Shown piece by piece: positions 31,405-43,214 of a DNA stretch of 64,000 bases. The notes under the pieces were generated by a model. That model saw nothing but the letters and a program-made list of their open reading frames with translations. It ran no database searches and was not told where the DNA came from. Within the stretch, counting starts at the first letter, position 1. Each line of letters starts with the position of its first letter. The stretch comes from Toxorhynchites rutilus septentrionalis (Eukaryota > Arthropoda > Insecta > Diptera > Culicidae): NCBI RefSeq assembly GCF_029784135.1, contig NC_073746.1, positions 256,904,994 to 256,968,993 on the forward strand, given 5' to 3'. The translations under genes and the position numbers were made by a program.

Positions 31405-32702
31405 AAGGGTGTGTCACATCAAATTGCATCACGGAAAAAAACGCTGTAGAAATTCGCCCAGTAGACCGATCCTTTTGAAAATTTTAGACAGTGAAATAAA
31501 AACTATTAAACAACTTTTGGCATTTTCTTTTTATTCATTCTTCGAGCCCAAGCCCGTATGCTCGCACCTTCCTCTTTACCCCGTCCATAAGGTTCTGTAC
31601 AACGTCAGGTTGTAGTTTTTTTTAACAGAAATCCATTTTCTCTTGAAGTCCGCCTCCGATTTGACAACTTTTGGGTTCTTCCGGGGGGCCTGCTTCATAA
31701 TCGCCCAATATTTCTCTATTGGGCGAAGCTCCGGCGCGTTGGGCGGGTTCATTTCCTTTGGCACGAAGGTGACCCCGTTGGCTTCGTACCACTCCAACAC
31801 GTCCTTTGAATAGTGGCACGAAGCGAGATCCGGCCAGAAGATGGTCGGGCCCTCGTGCTGCTTCAATAGTGGTAGTAAGCGCTTCTGTAGGCACTCCTTA
31901 AGGTAAACCTGCCCGTTTACCGTGCCGGTCATCACGAAGGGGGCGCTCCGCTTTCCGCAAGAGCAGATCGCTTGCCACACCATGTACTTTTTGGTAAACT
32001 TGGATAGTTTCTGCTTGCGAATCTCCTCCGGAACGCTGAATTTGTCCTCTGCGGAGAAGATCAACAGGCCCGGCAGCTGACGAAAGTCCGCTTTGACGTA
32101 GGTTTCGTCGTCCATTACCAGGCAATGCGGCTTCGTCAGCATTTCGGTGTACAGCTTCCGGGCTCGCGTCTTCCCCACCATGTTTTGCCTTTCGTCGCGG
32201 TTAGGAGCCTTCTGAACCTTGTATGTACGCAGGCCCTCCCGCTGCTTGGTCCGCTGGACGAATGAACTTGACAAATTCAGCTTATTGGCGACATCCCGGA
32301 CCGAACTTCTCGGATCACGTCTAAACTGCTTAACTACGCGCTTGTGATCTTTTTCACTGACGGAGCATCCATTTTTGCCGTTCTTCACCTTCCGGTCGAT
32401 GGTTAGGTTCTCGAAGTATCGTTTTAGTACTCTGCTGACCGTGGATTGAACGATTCCCAGCATCTTACCGATGTCCCGATGTGACAACTCCGGATTCTCG
32501 AAATGAGTGCACAGGATTAATTCACGACGCTCTTTTTCGTTCGACGACATTTTTCCAAATTTACGAAAATTTGACAGTGAAGCATGGCCAGCGTGATCTA
32601 TACACTTTTATCTGATTATAAGCGAAAGCTGAAGATATAATTCCTAAAAATTAAATTTCTACAGCGTTTTTTCCGTGATGCAATTTGATGTGACACACCC
32701 TT
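31405..32702 (-). mobile_element. DD37E transposon, copy C (longest copy)
   Basis: This 1298 bp element has TA on both sides (31403-31404, 32703-32704) and ~45 bp inverted ends AAGGGTGTGTCACATC..., reading on the minus strand. It is the only copy here that keeps the whole catalytic region. Near-identity with copies A and B points to recent spread. Confidence 0.95.
31576..32550 (-). CDS. DD37E transposase, full catalytic core, frameshifted tail
   Basis: The 324-residue frame starts at ATG 32550 (MSSNEKERRE). A paired-type helix-turn-helix region occupies residues ~20-105. The catalytic residues are D147/D148 in VMDDETY, D241 in WPDLASCHYS and E279 in RPIEKYW, with exactly 37 residues between D241 and E279. 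This defines the DD37E lineage first reported from mosquitoes. At 31616-31625 an A8 run (minus strand) is one base short of the nine-base tract that the frame needs, so the last ~25 residues (expected DVVQNLMDGVKRKVRAYGLG...) are replaced by NYNLTLYRTLWTG. Whether the truncated tail is tolerated is unknown. Apart from this, no stop or missing motif is seen. Confidence 0.92.
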   Translation of the reverse strand: MSSNEKERRELILCTHFENPELSHRDIGKMLGIVQSTVSRVLKRYFENLTIDRKVKNGKNGCSVSEKDHKRVVKQFRRDPRSSVRDVANKLNLSSSFVQRTKQREGLRTYKVQKAPNRDERQNMVGKTRARKLYTEMLTKPHCLVMDDETYVKADFRQLPGLLIFSAEDKFSVPEEIRKQKLSKFTKKYMVWQAICSCGKRSAPFVMTGTVNGQVYLKECLQKRLLPLLKQHEGPTIFWPDLASCHYSKDVLEWYEANGVTFVPKEMNPPNAPELRPIEKYWAIMKQAPRKNPKVVKSEADFKRKWISVKKNYNLTLYRTLWTG

Positions 32703-33151
32703 TACGTTGACTCGTATAGAAGCTTAAAGAATTTTATTTTTTCACTTTCATCCAGCTTTCTCACTTTGGTTTTTTTGCTGATACTGCTGTTCGCCAGCCT
32801 CGAAAAGAGTTTATATACCCAGTCGATTATGAAGTTGGCAAACTATGTGCTGAAAGCGTCAATAAATAAACACCCGTTCGAGGGATTACAAACCCGACTG
32901 AAGTTAGTTAAACGTCAATGATGTTCGTAAGAAAAAACTGAAAAAGAGAGCTATATGGAGAAATGAATAATCAGGAAATACGCTCAAAAAGCTTTTGAAC
33001 TTGTTTTTTTTTTGTTTTTTTTTATTAATCGAGAGTCACTATTTATATTTTGAACTAAATTAATCTATTAAGTTATATAGAACGGTAATTAGTCGTTCTC
33101 AAAATACACTCCTCTATGATCTATGCATATCAAAGCTATCTACCTATATCC

Positions 33152-33440
33152 TTCTTCTTCTTCTTGTTTTTCTTGGATGGCACTAACGTTCCCAGTGGAA
33201 CTTTTGCCTTCTAAACCTTCTATTATTTACGTCATTTTTATTAGTAGTACTTAGTTGAGATTTCAATGCCGGATAACACGACTTGAATTTTTTCGTGAGG
33301 GGCAAGCTTTAGAATACGCGTGATCACAGTGCAAGTCGGAAGAAAATTCTTTAACGAAAAATCTCCCGACCAGAACGGGAATCGAACCTGAATCCCCGGA
33401 ATGATAATGTGGAACGCTAACGACTAGGCCACGGGAGCAC
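33152..33440 (-). mobile_element. tRNA-derived SINE, family A, copy 2
   Basis: Flanked by a perfect 15 bp duplication TATCTACCTATATCC (33137-33151 and 33441-33455). On the minus strand it has a box A region TGGCCTAGTCG and box B GGTTCGATTCC, the family body, and a tail ending with AAGAAGAAGAAG. The A box is slightly mutated compared with 60927-60937. Confidence 0.92.
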
Positions 33441-33539
33441 TATCTACCTATATCCACGAAATTTATTATTCGGCGTTCTGAACAGTGTTGATGCTTCAGA
33501 GCTTGAAATGAGTAAAGTATTTCAAGAATTTCAAGAATA

Positions 33540-34419
33540 AGGGGCGAACTCAAAATTATTGCGACACCGAAAATGTCATGCCAATTTTCTTATAATGTTT
33601 AGAATCAAACCAAAATTTTAGGGTAGTTTTATTTACTTCAAAAATCAAAAGAAAAGTTAATCGATGGAGCCTTGAGTGTAAAATTGAAGGCATTTTCGCT
33701 TGATGCCCTCCATCAAAGTCTTTACAGTGTCATCCGGTACCTGTTTCTCAGTTTTTTTTTCCATTTTCTTAACATGTCCTTCTCGTCTTTGACTGTCTTC
33801 TTGCTCTTCCGAAGTTCCCACTTCATTATTGCCCAGTACTGCTCCACCGGGCGCAGCTCCGGACAGTTTGGCGGGTTCATGTCCTTTGGAACAAAATGGA
33901 CATTGGCCTCATACCACTCCAGGACATTTTTAGAATAGTGGCATGATGCCAAATCTGGCAAAAATAGCGGAGCTTCGTCGTGCTGGCGCTTCTCGAGGCA
34001 CTCAGATCTGTAGATCTCGCCATTTACTGTGCCCTTTGTCACGAAAGGCTCACTTCTCAGTCCGCAAGAGCAGATGGCCTGCCAAACGAGATATTTGGAG
34101 GCGAACTTCGACATTTTCTTCTTCATAAATTTGTCGTCCACATCGAACTTGCTCTTACCGGTCCAACCCCGGAATTTGCTTAAAATCGGCTTTTATATAC
34201 GTTTCGTCGTCCATCACACAGCAGCCATATTTTGTCAGCATCTTCTCGTGTCCTCTCGTCACCTCCATTTTCGTTGAATCGAAAAACACGACTTCGAGTT
34301 TGACACCATGTAGACAATACACATCAATGAGAAAGTGTGCAAAATTTGGTTAATTTTTACCCAATAGTAAAAAAGTTATGCCCTGTTGAATGTGTCGCAA
34401 TAATTTCGTGTTCGCCCTT
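33540..34419 (-). mobile_element. Divergent DD37E-related transposon, internally deleted
   Basis: Inverted ends AGGGGCGAACTCAAAATTAT and, at the other side, the inverse of AAGGGCGAACACGAAATTAT, share TTATTGCGACAC. TA flanks both sides (33538-33539, 34420-34421). The end sequence differs from the AAGGGTGTGTCAC family although the transposase is related, so it is a second lineage. About 880 bp remain; the helix-turn-helix coding part is missing. Confidence 0.88.
33722..34268 (-). pseudogene. Divergent DD37E transposase, N-terminus deleted, frameshifted
   Basis: From an ATG at 34268 (MEVTRGHEKML) the frame gives VMDDETYIKADFKQIPG, then shifts, and continues as GKSKFDVDDKFM into the 139-residue frame 33722-34141. 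That part carries LVWQAICSCGLRSEPFVTKG, FLPDLASCHYSKNVLEWYE and PVEQYWAIMKWELRK. The D-to-E spacing is 36 here, one residue shorter than in the other family, because one residue after YEAN is lost. The DNA-binding domain is gone. It is a dead relative, roughly 50-60% similar to copies A-C by eye. Confidence 0.85.
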
Positions 34420-34429
34420 TAAATATTCA

Positions 34430-37260
34430 ATAATTGGTCAATATTATAGTATACTCGAATAATATTCAAGATTGAAGAACACATAAAGATTATTGCCGGG
34501 AACAGGAAGTAGAGACAAATATACCGCTCTGAATCATATCTCGGACGCTTAAGGCATTTGATGCAGAAAACGGATCCAAGCTTAATGCACATTGATATTA
34601 TTGATATTTTTAATAAATTAGTTCAATATGCTTTCAATTACATAATAACATAATAAATCATCGAATAAAATGTTTTTCAAGTGAAGCGAACAAGAATGAA
34701 ACTTCGGACACTATTTATAAGAAGAAATTAATGAGTGAATTCGAATTTCGGACACTCTGTTTGCATAACGGCTTCATGTAGTTTAAAGCTCAATTTATAT
34801 TTCTGTACTATTACTAACGTAATAAAATGATCAAAAATCCGAAAATAACAACGACTTGGCCTGTCTAAAAGTGTACTGCAACCTTTTATGCACACACAAA
34901 TGTCTTATAAATTGTCTACAACAATTGATGGTTGCTAAACTACTAATAGAACTTTTAACACTTGTTTTTTTTTTAATTAACTTCAAATAATTTTCGACAA
35001 CCTCTTTTGTGATATTTGCAAGCATTTACCTCTTCCACTATTTCCCCCCCAAAATACACGTCGTTTATTGATGTTTCTTCGTAGCTTCATGGTCCAAACC
35101 GTAAGGGTTATATTGCTTCAATGATAATTATATATTTGAATTCAAGTTATTTGTTGTTCAAAGTAATAAAATAATTGAAGGTTATTCACAGAGCTTGAAT
35201 TTTGATTCTTAATTTTCTAAAATCTATTTTGTCATTATCCCCTTGCACCAATTTCGCTTTCTTAATTCTTGAATTTGCATCTTTTTTTGCCTTTTTCAGT
35301 TTCTAGTTTTTTTTTGTCTGCTTCATCCTTTCTTCCTGTTTCCTCAACTTAGTTTGTTTGGATTGTTTGTTGTTTGATGTTTGGATTTCTTTTTCTTCCC
35401 GTTTCAACTCAGTTTTCCTTTTACTACTTGTACTAGAAAGAACATATAGGTTATGGGTTTCTCGGTGGAGAATTCAATCCATAAACTATTGGTTCATGTC
35501 AACATATTATTTAAAGTATGTCACAAACATCAAATCAACCGATCATCTGCGAGTTGTTTCAAACCGCAATTTCCAGTAACACAATTCCCGATGTCGATTA
35601 CGCTTAGTGGCTTAAATATGAGTTTTGAACACCCCTTCCGTAGGAGACCCGACTTACTGCAAAATTCCAGTGAGGAAAAATCTATTGTTTCTACCACAGC
35701 ATATTATAGAATATATTATTAAAAATAGTCGACAGCATTGGAAGGGGTGATTTATCTGACATGATCTCTATTGAAACAGATTTCCGACATCTCTGCCTAA
35801 ATCAGACCTCATTGCCATGAGAGGTAATGATTGCATCTATTGATGTGTCTTTACTATTGGCAACATTGAGGTAACAATTTTTTATTTATTTGTGTCAGAT
35901 TTTTAGTCGGCATGCAGCTAATTATCTAGTTTAGCTGAAGGTGCTCCATCTGACCTTCAATTTTTTTTACAGTTTAGACTCATTGAAGTCACACATATGA
36001 CAGATCTCGTTAAAGACTAAATCCATGAATTGAACCAGAGAGTTTCAAGAGGGTATCCTAGTGTAAAGGCGCGAATTTCGGACGTTTCTTCAAACTCCGA
36101 ATAAATAAAACAAAGAATATTTTTACCATCCAAATATATCATTATTTGTTTACCTATCTTTAAACAATAGAACAAAAAAATGAACGGAAAAAATATTCAT
36201 AGTTAGAATAGTTACAAGGTAATAAAGTAAGAATGTTAAAAAAAAGTTGTGTAATGGCGTAAATGATTCAAGCCCTGGTTATCCGAAACAGGGATACCGG
36301 ATGATTTTTTCAAATGTCTTCACATGATTCGAAAAAATATCTTCAAATGTCTTCACAATCATATCGGAGGAAACTTACTTCATAACTTACTTTTGAACAA
36401 TGTTTGATACCTTATTAAATTTTTATTTTAATTGGTATAGTTATATATCGCATTTCACTAAAATTACCTTAAGGGTTTGAAGTTTATTTCAATAAGTATG
36501 AATAATGATTATATTGCGAAACTACGAACTAAATTTTATGAGTTAAGAAGTGATAATTGGCGGTTGATTGAGTGAATATAGCTCCAGTTTTTCCATAAAA
36601 ACGGGACTGTGATAACTCAATTTGTTTAATTCAGCTTTGAAGTTTCGGTTGTAACTCAAACCATAAAACTAATTTTTGAAACGGTATGTAACCGGACAAC
36701 CTTCGATTTGTGATATAGTCGTTTGAAAGATTCAGGTTAATCTATTGTATAGTATAGGCCCAAATTAATAAAAATACAATGTCACAATCATTCGAATTCT
36801 CAACCGCAAATGAATGTCTTCTAGAGCAATATGTATTCATACCGTACAAAGTTCTCCATAAAAATTAAAAAACTGATGAAAAAGCGAGCGAATGCCACTG
36901 AGACAAAAGCCCTTCCTCTTTTGACAATATTTTCAGCTATATTTTTCGGGGAAATACCATCTCTCAAAAACTCACGTACGCTATCATACTGAAATGTCTT
37001 CACATATTTCATAATGTCTTCACAGTAAATCAAATGTCTTCAAATGTGCATATAACTCTTTTTATCTTCCGAATAAATTGATTATCATAACACTTCGTTC
37101 AGTCGGAAAAGAGTTATCAACGCTACGGTTTTCGTAGAAATTCGATAATGGAACTGTCGCTTTCACCAAACAAGCCGGTTTCATTGATATGGTGGAATAG
37201 ATTTTACTCCAAATCGAACATTTTGTATTTTCCGCTATCAAAGCTATATCCTATGGCACA
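34430..37260. other. AT-rich stretch with only fragments
   Basis: A fragment related to the MITE at 22265 lies at 34521-34575. Several direct copies of AAATGTCTTCA(C) cluster near 36312-36355 and 36990-37040. Otherwise I see no gene, no paired ends and no RNA. The frame at 35453-35722 shows no recognisable domain. Confidence 0.35.
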
Positions 37261-37329
37261 ACGCAATCGGCATAGTATTATCATCGATACTTCCTTTTTC
37301 GTTAAAGGCTCCGTTCAGCCCGGCTATAC

Positions 37330-37815
37330 TACTCTTTTCAAAAAGTTCCCGAAATCACCACCGTGTGGCGCTGTCAGTCACCCGTTTTTAATTTTCATTT
37401 TTCTTTTGTAGGTTGGCACATCTGTCATTGTCATTCTATTACATTTGTAGTGTGACAGTTTAACATTTCTAAAAGCTACGCTGTATTGAGTACAACTGCT
37501 ATTGTGCGTGCCTGGATTGTGTACAATTTACAAAATCAATCGTTATTCGTGAACATTTGGCTGAAAACGAAACGAATACCATTCAGCAACCTTCGAATTC
37601 ACCTGATTGGGCTCCCTGCGACTTTTTTCCTATTCGAACGACTCAAGTAACCACGTTTCAGCACCCGAGATGAGATAATGGAAAAATCGAAGATTGAGCT
37701 GATAGTTATACCGCAAATCGAATATAAGAATGTTTCGAGGATTGGATCATGCGCTGGCATAAGTGCGTTGCAGTCGACTGGGAGTACCTTGAAGGGAACA
37801 ATATCGATATTGATG
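37330..37815 (+). pseudogene. Mariner relic of a third lineage
   Basis: After a leader, the frames give NSPDWAPCDFFP (the third-Asp motif normally Y/HSPDLAPCDFFLF) and then, with frameshifts, EKSKIELIVIPQIEYKNVSR and DWIMRWHKCVAVDWEYLEGNNIDID. These are typical C-terminal motifs of mariner transposases (W..R..KC....G.YFEGD). The first two catalytic regions are missing through an internal deletion. The ends are not clear, so the coordinates are approximate. Confidence 0.7.
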
Positions 37816-37826
37816 TATTGATGTAT

Positions 37827-37868
37827 GTATATTGTCGATGTCGTATATCTACAACATCGACAATATAC
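37827..37868. other. Perfect 15 bp inverted repeat (hairpin)
   Basis: GTATATTGTCGATGT and ACATCGACAATATAC are perfect inverses around a 12-base spacer, immediately after the mariner relic. It could be a mariner-end remnant or an independent hairpin. Confidence 0.75.
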
Positions 37869-37869
37869 A

Positions 37870-40430
37870 GGCCATATAGGAGTCATCAGTTATGAATTTC
37901 AAACCACGAGGGTTCTGGTAGTAGAAATGAATCGGAGAGCATGTGTCATTGCCAGACGTTGAATGTTCCTCGCCGAACCCATCGATACCATCCACGACTA
38001 CACCACTGCCAATAAATGGATTAGTCTGTTGCTATCAGCTGTGGAATCTATAGATGGAGAAAGAATCAGGTAACATTATTATCTCAAAAAGCAGGATCGG
38101 ATGGAATCGGAGCCTCCGAAGGACGTGAAGATTTCATCCACCTTATCAGACAACTTTAGAACTCTCGATTGGGAAGCTAAAAGTGTTCACTACACTTGGC
38201 TATGTAGGCATGCTAATAGTGGATTTCATCGGATAGACTTGGTCGGTGTTAAGTCAAACCGGACCATGTGACATTTTTATGATTTAGAGAAAAACGAACA
38301 TGATGTTTAGTGCTCTGTAATTTTCAAAGCATTTAATGTTTTCGTTCAATATTGGTCTCAGAAATGTTAGCTACTCTCTGGCAATATTTTAACGTATGAT
38401 AATTGTAGAAAAACACCTCTCTGACTTAACACCACTTGTCCGTGAACTCTGAGAATGGGCATATTTTTACGGGATTCCCTTTGAAAACAAACGGTGTTCC
38501 CTCAATAGCCGGGCCTGCCTCCATTTCGTCAATTGGCGAAGGCTTTATTTGGTTTGATTGGATTTGATGCTCTCCAGGGTTATTCGTATGTTCATTTGGA
38601 ACGTTACTTCAAAAAAGTGATTCGTTTGGTCGATACGAATAGTTTTTAAAGTTCCTTGCAGAGTTCACCCATATATTGTTCCCTCAAGAGAAACAACGTG
38701 CCTTGTTAGCGTAATAAGTCACCGTGCTCCATGAGCCCACTGATTTGCCGTTTATACAGTTCATCTACTAAGGCAAAAAATCCGCACCGGTGGCCTAGAT
38801 TTTCCCAGTATGTCAAGCAGGAATTGACTTGTTTTTATCAAAGAGGCTTAAACCTTTGCGGTTCATTGGTTCATTCTTGGGCGGAAACCAGGAAAAGTCT
38901 CTTTAAACAAGCCAGACGACGTAAAATTTGTTTCTCCTCTACAATTGAAAGTTGACAGCAGTCCAATACTTCTTCCCCCTATCGGTTATGATTGCCTTGC
39001 GTACTACATTTCTCCGCGATATGGATACGGACACAAAAAAAAACAATCAAACAAAAAGTTTATGTTAAAAAGTTGATGGGTCTGAGCCTAGGGGCACGGA
39101 CGGGATCTTGACATAGGACTGCGATTGTGTGTAGTAATTGCATTTGAATTGAATTTTTTAATTGTGGTAGAATCCGGAATCACATTCTGTTCAAAAATAT
39201 ACACAAAAATACCGTTAAAGCCATCCCTACCATTTTTATCTGTTTATTCAATTATGTAGAAGAAGACAAAGAGTCATTATGTATCATTTTTAAACACAAG
39301 TATAAACAGTTAAGATATATAAGCCTTAGTCAAATAAATTTATGACTACAAAAATAGATTATAGATAAACATATAATTTTCTCTTTCGTCGCCACGTTGT
39401 CCGGAACATTGTTTCTAATAATTGTATAGCCCGGTGTTGTATATTGAGTATTCTATGGCTATAAGTGCTCTCTTTGGAAGTTCGTGTAGCTGCTGTAGTG
39501 AATTGATCTCATTGGGTGACAATTTCTGCTTATGTATAGGAAAGGAAAAGGAAAATGGGTAAGGGCATTAGCGGGAGAGAAGCGGGTTTCTTAGGAAGAC
39601 ATATATGGGGAGCATCATATTAAGATCGTGACTACTCAAGTTATCATTATCTGATATGCGGGAGTATACCTTTTCGATCTTCTAACTCGACAGCCACTTA
39701 AATTCATTAATTGGATTTTTTACATAACCAAATAACATGCTCGATATTATGACATCATGGACCACAATTACATAAATTGTTAGTAGCAAGACCTACACGA
39801 TAAAAACGTGAATTGAGCACGAATTGAATGGCAACATACATCACAATATCTGATAAATGCCTATTATCGGTAAATGGATAATAATTCATTATACGCATCA
39901 ACTCACATTGTGAGCTCACGCCCAAATTTAGGCAAAAAGATTGCTCATTGCGTCGGGGAGGAAAGCGTTTGGTTAGTGCAATCGAAAGAAAACATACCAA
40001 TTTTAATCGCAAAACGTTAACTTTTTTTACTATATTCACTGTTCATGTTTTGAGCAACAAAAAAATGCTGGATAAGTTTCCTGTCTAATGATATATAACA
40101 CAATATATAACGCAATAACGATTTTGAGTAATATGCGTTTGAAAACTCTTGATGAATCGTTACATTTTTCGTAGTGTGACCCCCCTATATAGAAATCAAA
40201 GACATAGTCCAATGTCAAAATGTTGAGGTTTCTGATGAAATAGTTGGCTTTAAGTGCCAAGGGTGACCCTCGTAAAATCAAATGGTGCAGTTCTTACGAC
40301 AAAATGTCTATATGTGGCAACAATCAGCTAACAAAAAGAATATTTAGTTTATTGTAAAAAAGATTGAATTTATGCGATTTGTTCCCTTCACGACAGGATT
40401 CAAACTCAAAAATAACATTGAAATTATTAT
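37870..40430. other. No recognisable gene or element
   Basis: Mixed sequence with short frames only. A fragment of the repeat described at 28585 lies near 40175-40230. Nothing else could be supported. Confidence 0.35.
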
Positions 40431-40433
40431 ATA

Positions 40434-41160
40434 CGGTAAATGATGTTGGTTTGTCCAGTCGAAAATATGATCTAGGTATGTCCACTTTTTAATGAGATGA
40501 TTATTTGGTACGTACCCAGACCTTTTCTGGATTATAACACTTACAAATATTGTAAGCATTATGCTTTCATAACATTTATATCAGATTTATATCTCTAAAT
40601 TATGTAATTAATGTATCTCGATGACCTAAAATTTGATCATGGTTTGTCCGATGCACTGATGTTGGTTTGTTTACATGATTACTATGGCAACCGCTTGGCG
40701 CGCTGCAGTTTGTGTGTGGTATCCCTCGCGCAGAGTAGAAATAAAATTTCTCTGTGTTGAGTGCTGTTCAGTTTTAAAATGCCCAAAAAAAGGCAATATT
40801 CTGAAGAAAGCCTAAATTATGAATAGATCAACATGATGACAGTAAACTCAAGCAATGAGAAATTCAACATCTACTTGAAAATTCGAATTCCTTCATTCAA
40901 AAATTGGGATTTCCAAAACTGGACAAACCATAATCAAAGGTGGAAAATACCATACCATAATTTCTATTTGAAGAAAATCGTTAAAAAACATAAAAATTTG
41001 TATAAATTTTAACGCTTTATGGTTTTATTAGCAACTAGAGAATTGGGAACTTGGAACCCAAACTCATCTTGATTGTATGTGATTTTCGTGAAAAACAACC
41101 GATTTGCATTTACTAGTTACGTGAAAACACTCAAATCGGACAAACCAGCATTAATTACCC
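40434..41160 (+). mobile_element. Pogo-like non-autonomous element 1
   Basis: Imperfect inverted ends (GGTAAATGATGTTGGTTTGTCC on the left, inverse of GGTAATTAATGCTGGTTTGT on the right) are flanked by TA (40432-40433, 41161-41162). The motif GGTTTGTCC recurs inside in both orientations near 40640 and 40930. At 40778 an ATG opens MPKKRQYSEESLNYE-stop, which matches the start of the psq-type helix-turn-helix of pogo-class transposases. Only this stub remains. Confidence 0.7.
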
Positions 41161-41200
41161 TATTTAATCCTCAGCCTTATATCGACCTACATTTTTGGTA

Positions 41201-42173
41201 GGGTAACACGGGGTGATATGGTCATATGGGGTGATTTGGACCACCCCTTTATCTCAAAAATTACGGCTCAACTTGGATTTTCTATAATGTCATTTCCTTC
41301 TATTGTTGAACCGTATGTACCTAAAGTAAAAAAACTTTGGTAAAACTTCACAAGTAGAGGGAAACGGTAGCATAAATACATCAAGTACTTTGAGCGTCAA
41401 AAATGTGAGTTTTCCGATCGTGGTTTTAAGGCTTTTCCCGCTGATTAAACAAACTTCTCGTGTATTGTGTAGTAAAGTTCTGTTCGCTTACAGAAGAAGA
41501 ACACTTTGATGCAGCGAAACTGTAAGTTTGATAACAATAAGTGAAATTAATTGTATTTTAATTTTTGCGTGTTGTGTGGGGTGACATGGACACGTTTCTG
41601 TGGGGTGAATTGGTTCTACAGGTTTGAGACTTTTCTTCGGTCTAATCGATTCCAGATGCCACTGAATTACAAGAAGAGGATGGACAGACAACGTTGGAAG
41701 AAGGAGGAGCTTGAAAGAGCAACGCAGGCCATCGAGAACGGATTTTCTTTGACCAAGCATCAAAAGTGTTTGAAAATGCTCGACCAATAGTGAAAAGATT
41801 CATGCAGAATTCGAGATGGTGTCAATCCAACTTTTCTGGTCTGGCATCTGGTCAAGACACCTGGTATCGATCCTAAAACATTGTTACTGATTGTAACATT
41901 ATCCCAAAATATTTTACATGAACATAAGTATGTTTTTTTCGATGTAACACATACTGGACCAAATCACTCCACAGACGGTCCAAATCACCCCGCATCAAAT
42001 TTTAATGTCCAAAAATCATCTCTTTTATTTTATGATATATTTGGTAGATTGAAGCTTTATATAATGTTCCAACTTTATTTATTGAGAGAAAACAAGTGTA
42101 GCTAAGTATACAATGTGACATTTTTTATTTAGACCGTAATATTAGGCGATTGGACGAATTCCCCCTTTTCCCC
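41201..42173 (+). mobile_element. Pogo-like non-autonomous element 2 with psq-type stub
   Basis: The left end GGGTAACACGGGGTGATATG and the inverse of the right end (GGGGAAAAGGGGGAATTCG) match imperfectly. TA flanks both sides (41199-41200, 42174-42175). The motif GGGGTGA(T/C)(A/T)TGGAC is repeated near 41218, 41240, 41578 and 41600 and, inverted, near 41960-41995, forming subterminal repeats. The frame at 41656-41790 (MPLNYKKRMDRQRWKKEELE, RATQAIENGFSLTKHQK) resembles a psq-type helix-turn-helix. The rest of the transposase is lost. Confidence 0.7.
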
Positions 42174-42904
42174 TACTATTGTGCAATTGCGACCGGGATT
42201 TTAAAACGCCTGTGCATGGTAACCCACATGACAGCGAGAGTGTTAAGTCTTATGTGACACGATGATTCATCTTGCTCCATCAGCGCTCAAACATATGAAA
42301 AAATGTCTCCACAATTGATATTTGTATTTCTTGAACATTGCTTAATTACGACACCTGTAGCAAAATTCCAGATCATCTGTAATCGCAATCCCTATCCCAT
42401 GCTGCTATCCATTAACACCAGCTCAGCCACCGTCCACAAACAACACTATAATAATTTTTGTTGTCGTCAAGAACGATCAGTTGATACGATTATGAACCTA
42501 ATCAATTGCGACCACAGCCCTCTTCCTCACAGCTGGAGAAAACACAAAAAGGAACGTGCTTCCAGACGATTCCTCATTGACTAAAAGATTCGTCACCGCT
42601 AAAACGGAAATTTACATATAATATTCCACTGCCGAAATGTGATAAAGTACATATGACATCGCGGTGCTTTTTGTTGAGCTGCCTTTTTTTTGTTCTCGGT
42701 AAACCGCGATTTTTTTCTCTTTTTATTGCTTCTTCCGTTATGTGTCTCGCCAATTTGCATCCACCGACTGCAGATTTTGCGAATAGTGAACTATTCGAAA
42801 CGACTTACTTATCACATGATACTGCTGTCTCCTGCTGCATTTACGACTGGAACCTTTTATTGCTCGATGCGTTGTGACATGCGTAAAACAAATTGTAATA
42901 TAGG

Positions 42905-43061
42905 AGGGCAGTCCGATAAGTATTTAGCCTACAAAAAAAAAACAAAAATTTTGGAAAAGTGGTGATTTATTTCTCAACGAGAATGTACTACACGATAAGG
43001 CAACTCTATTGCGATACTGGCACCATCAGGCGATAACGCTAAATACTTATCGGACTGCCCT
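42905..43061. mobile_element. Short MITE with 24 bp perfect inverted ends
   Basis: AGGGCAGTCCGATAAGTATT plus TAGC at the left is matched exactly by the inverse at 43038-43061. Total length is 157 bp. The interior is non-coding. The ends look like those of a mariner-type element, but no TA is directly adjacent, so the target duplication is unclear. Confidence 0.85.
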
Positions 43062-43214
43062 GGCAGTTCTATGACGTGCATCTAAAGTAATCGTTTTATT
43101 GACTCTCTCAGCAACTTGATGTTTTCAACGCTACTGTACATTACAGTTGGTATTGGGAATTATAAATTTTAGTAGATTAAATTTATAGAAGAATCTACCA
43201 ACATTTTTTTTGAC

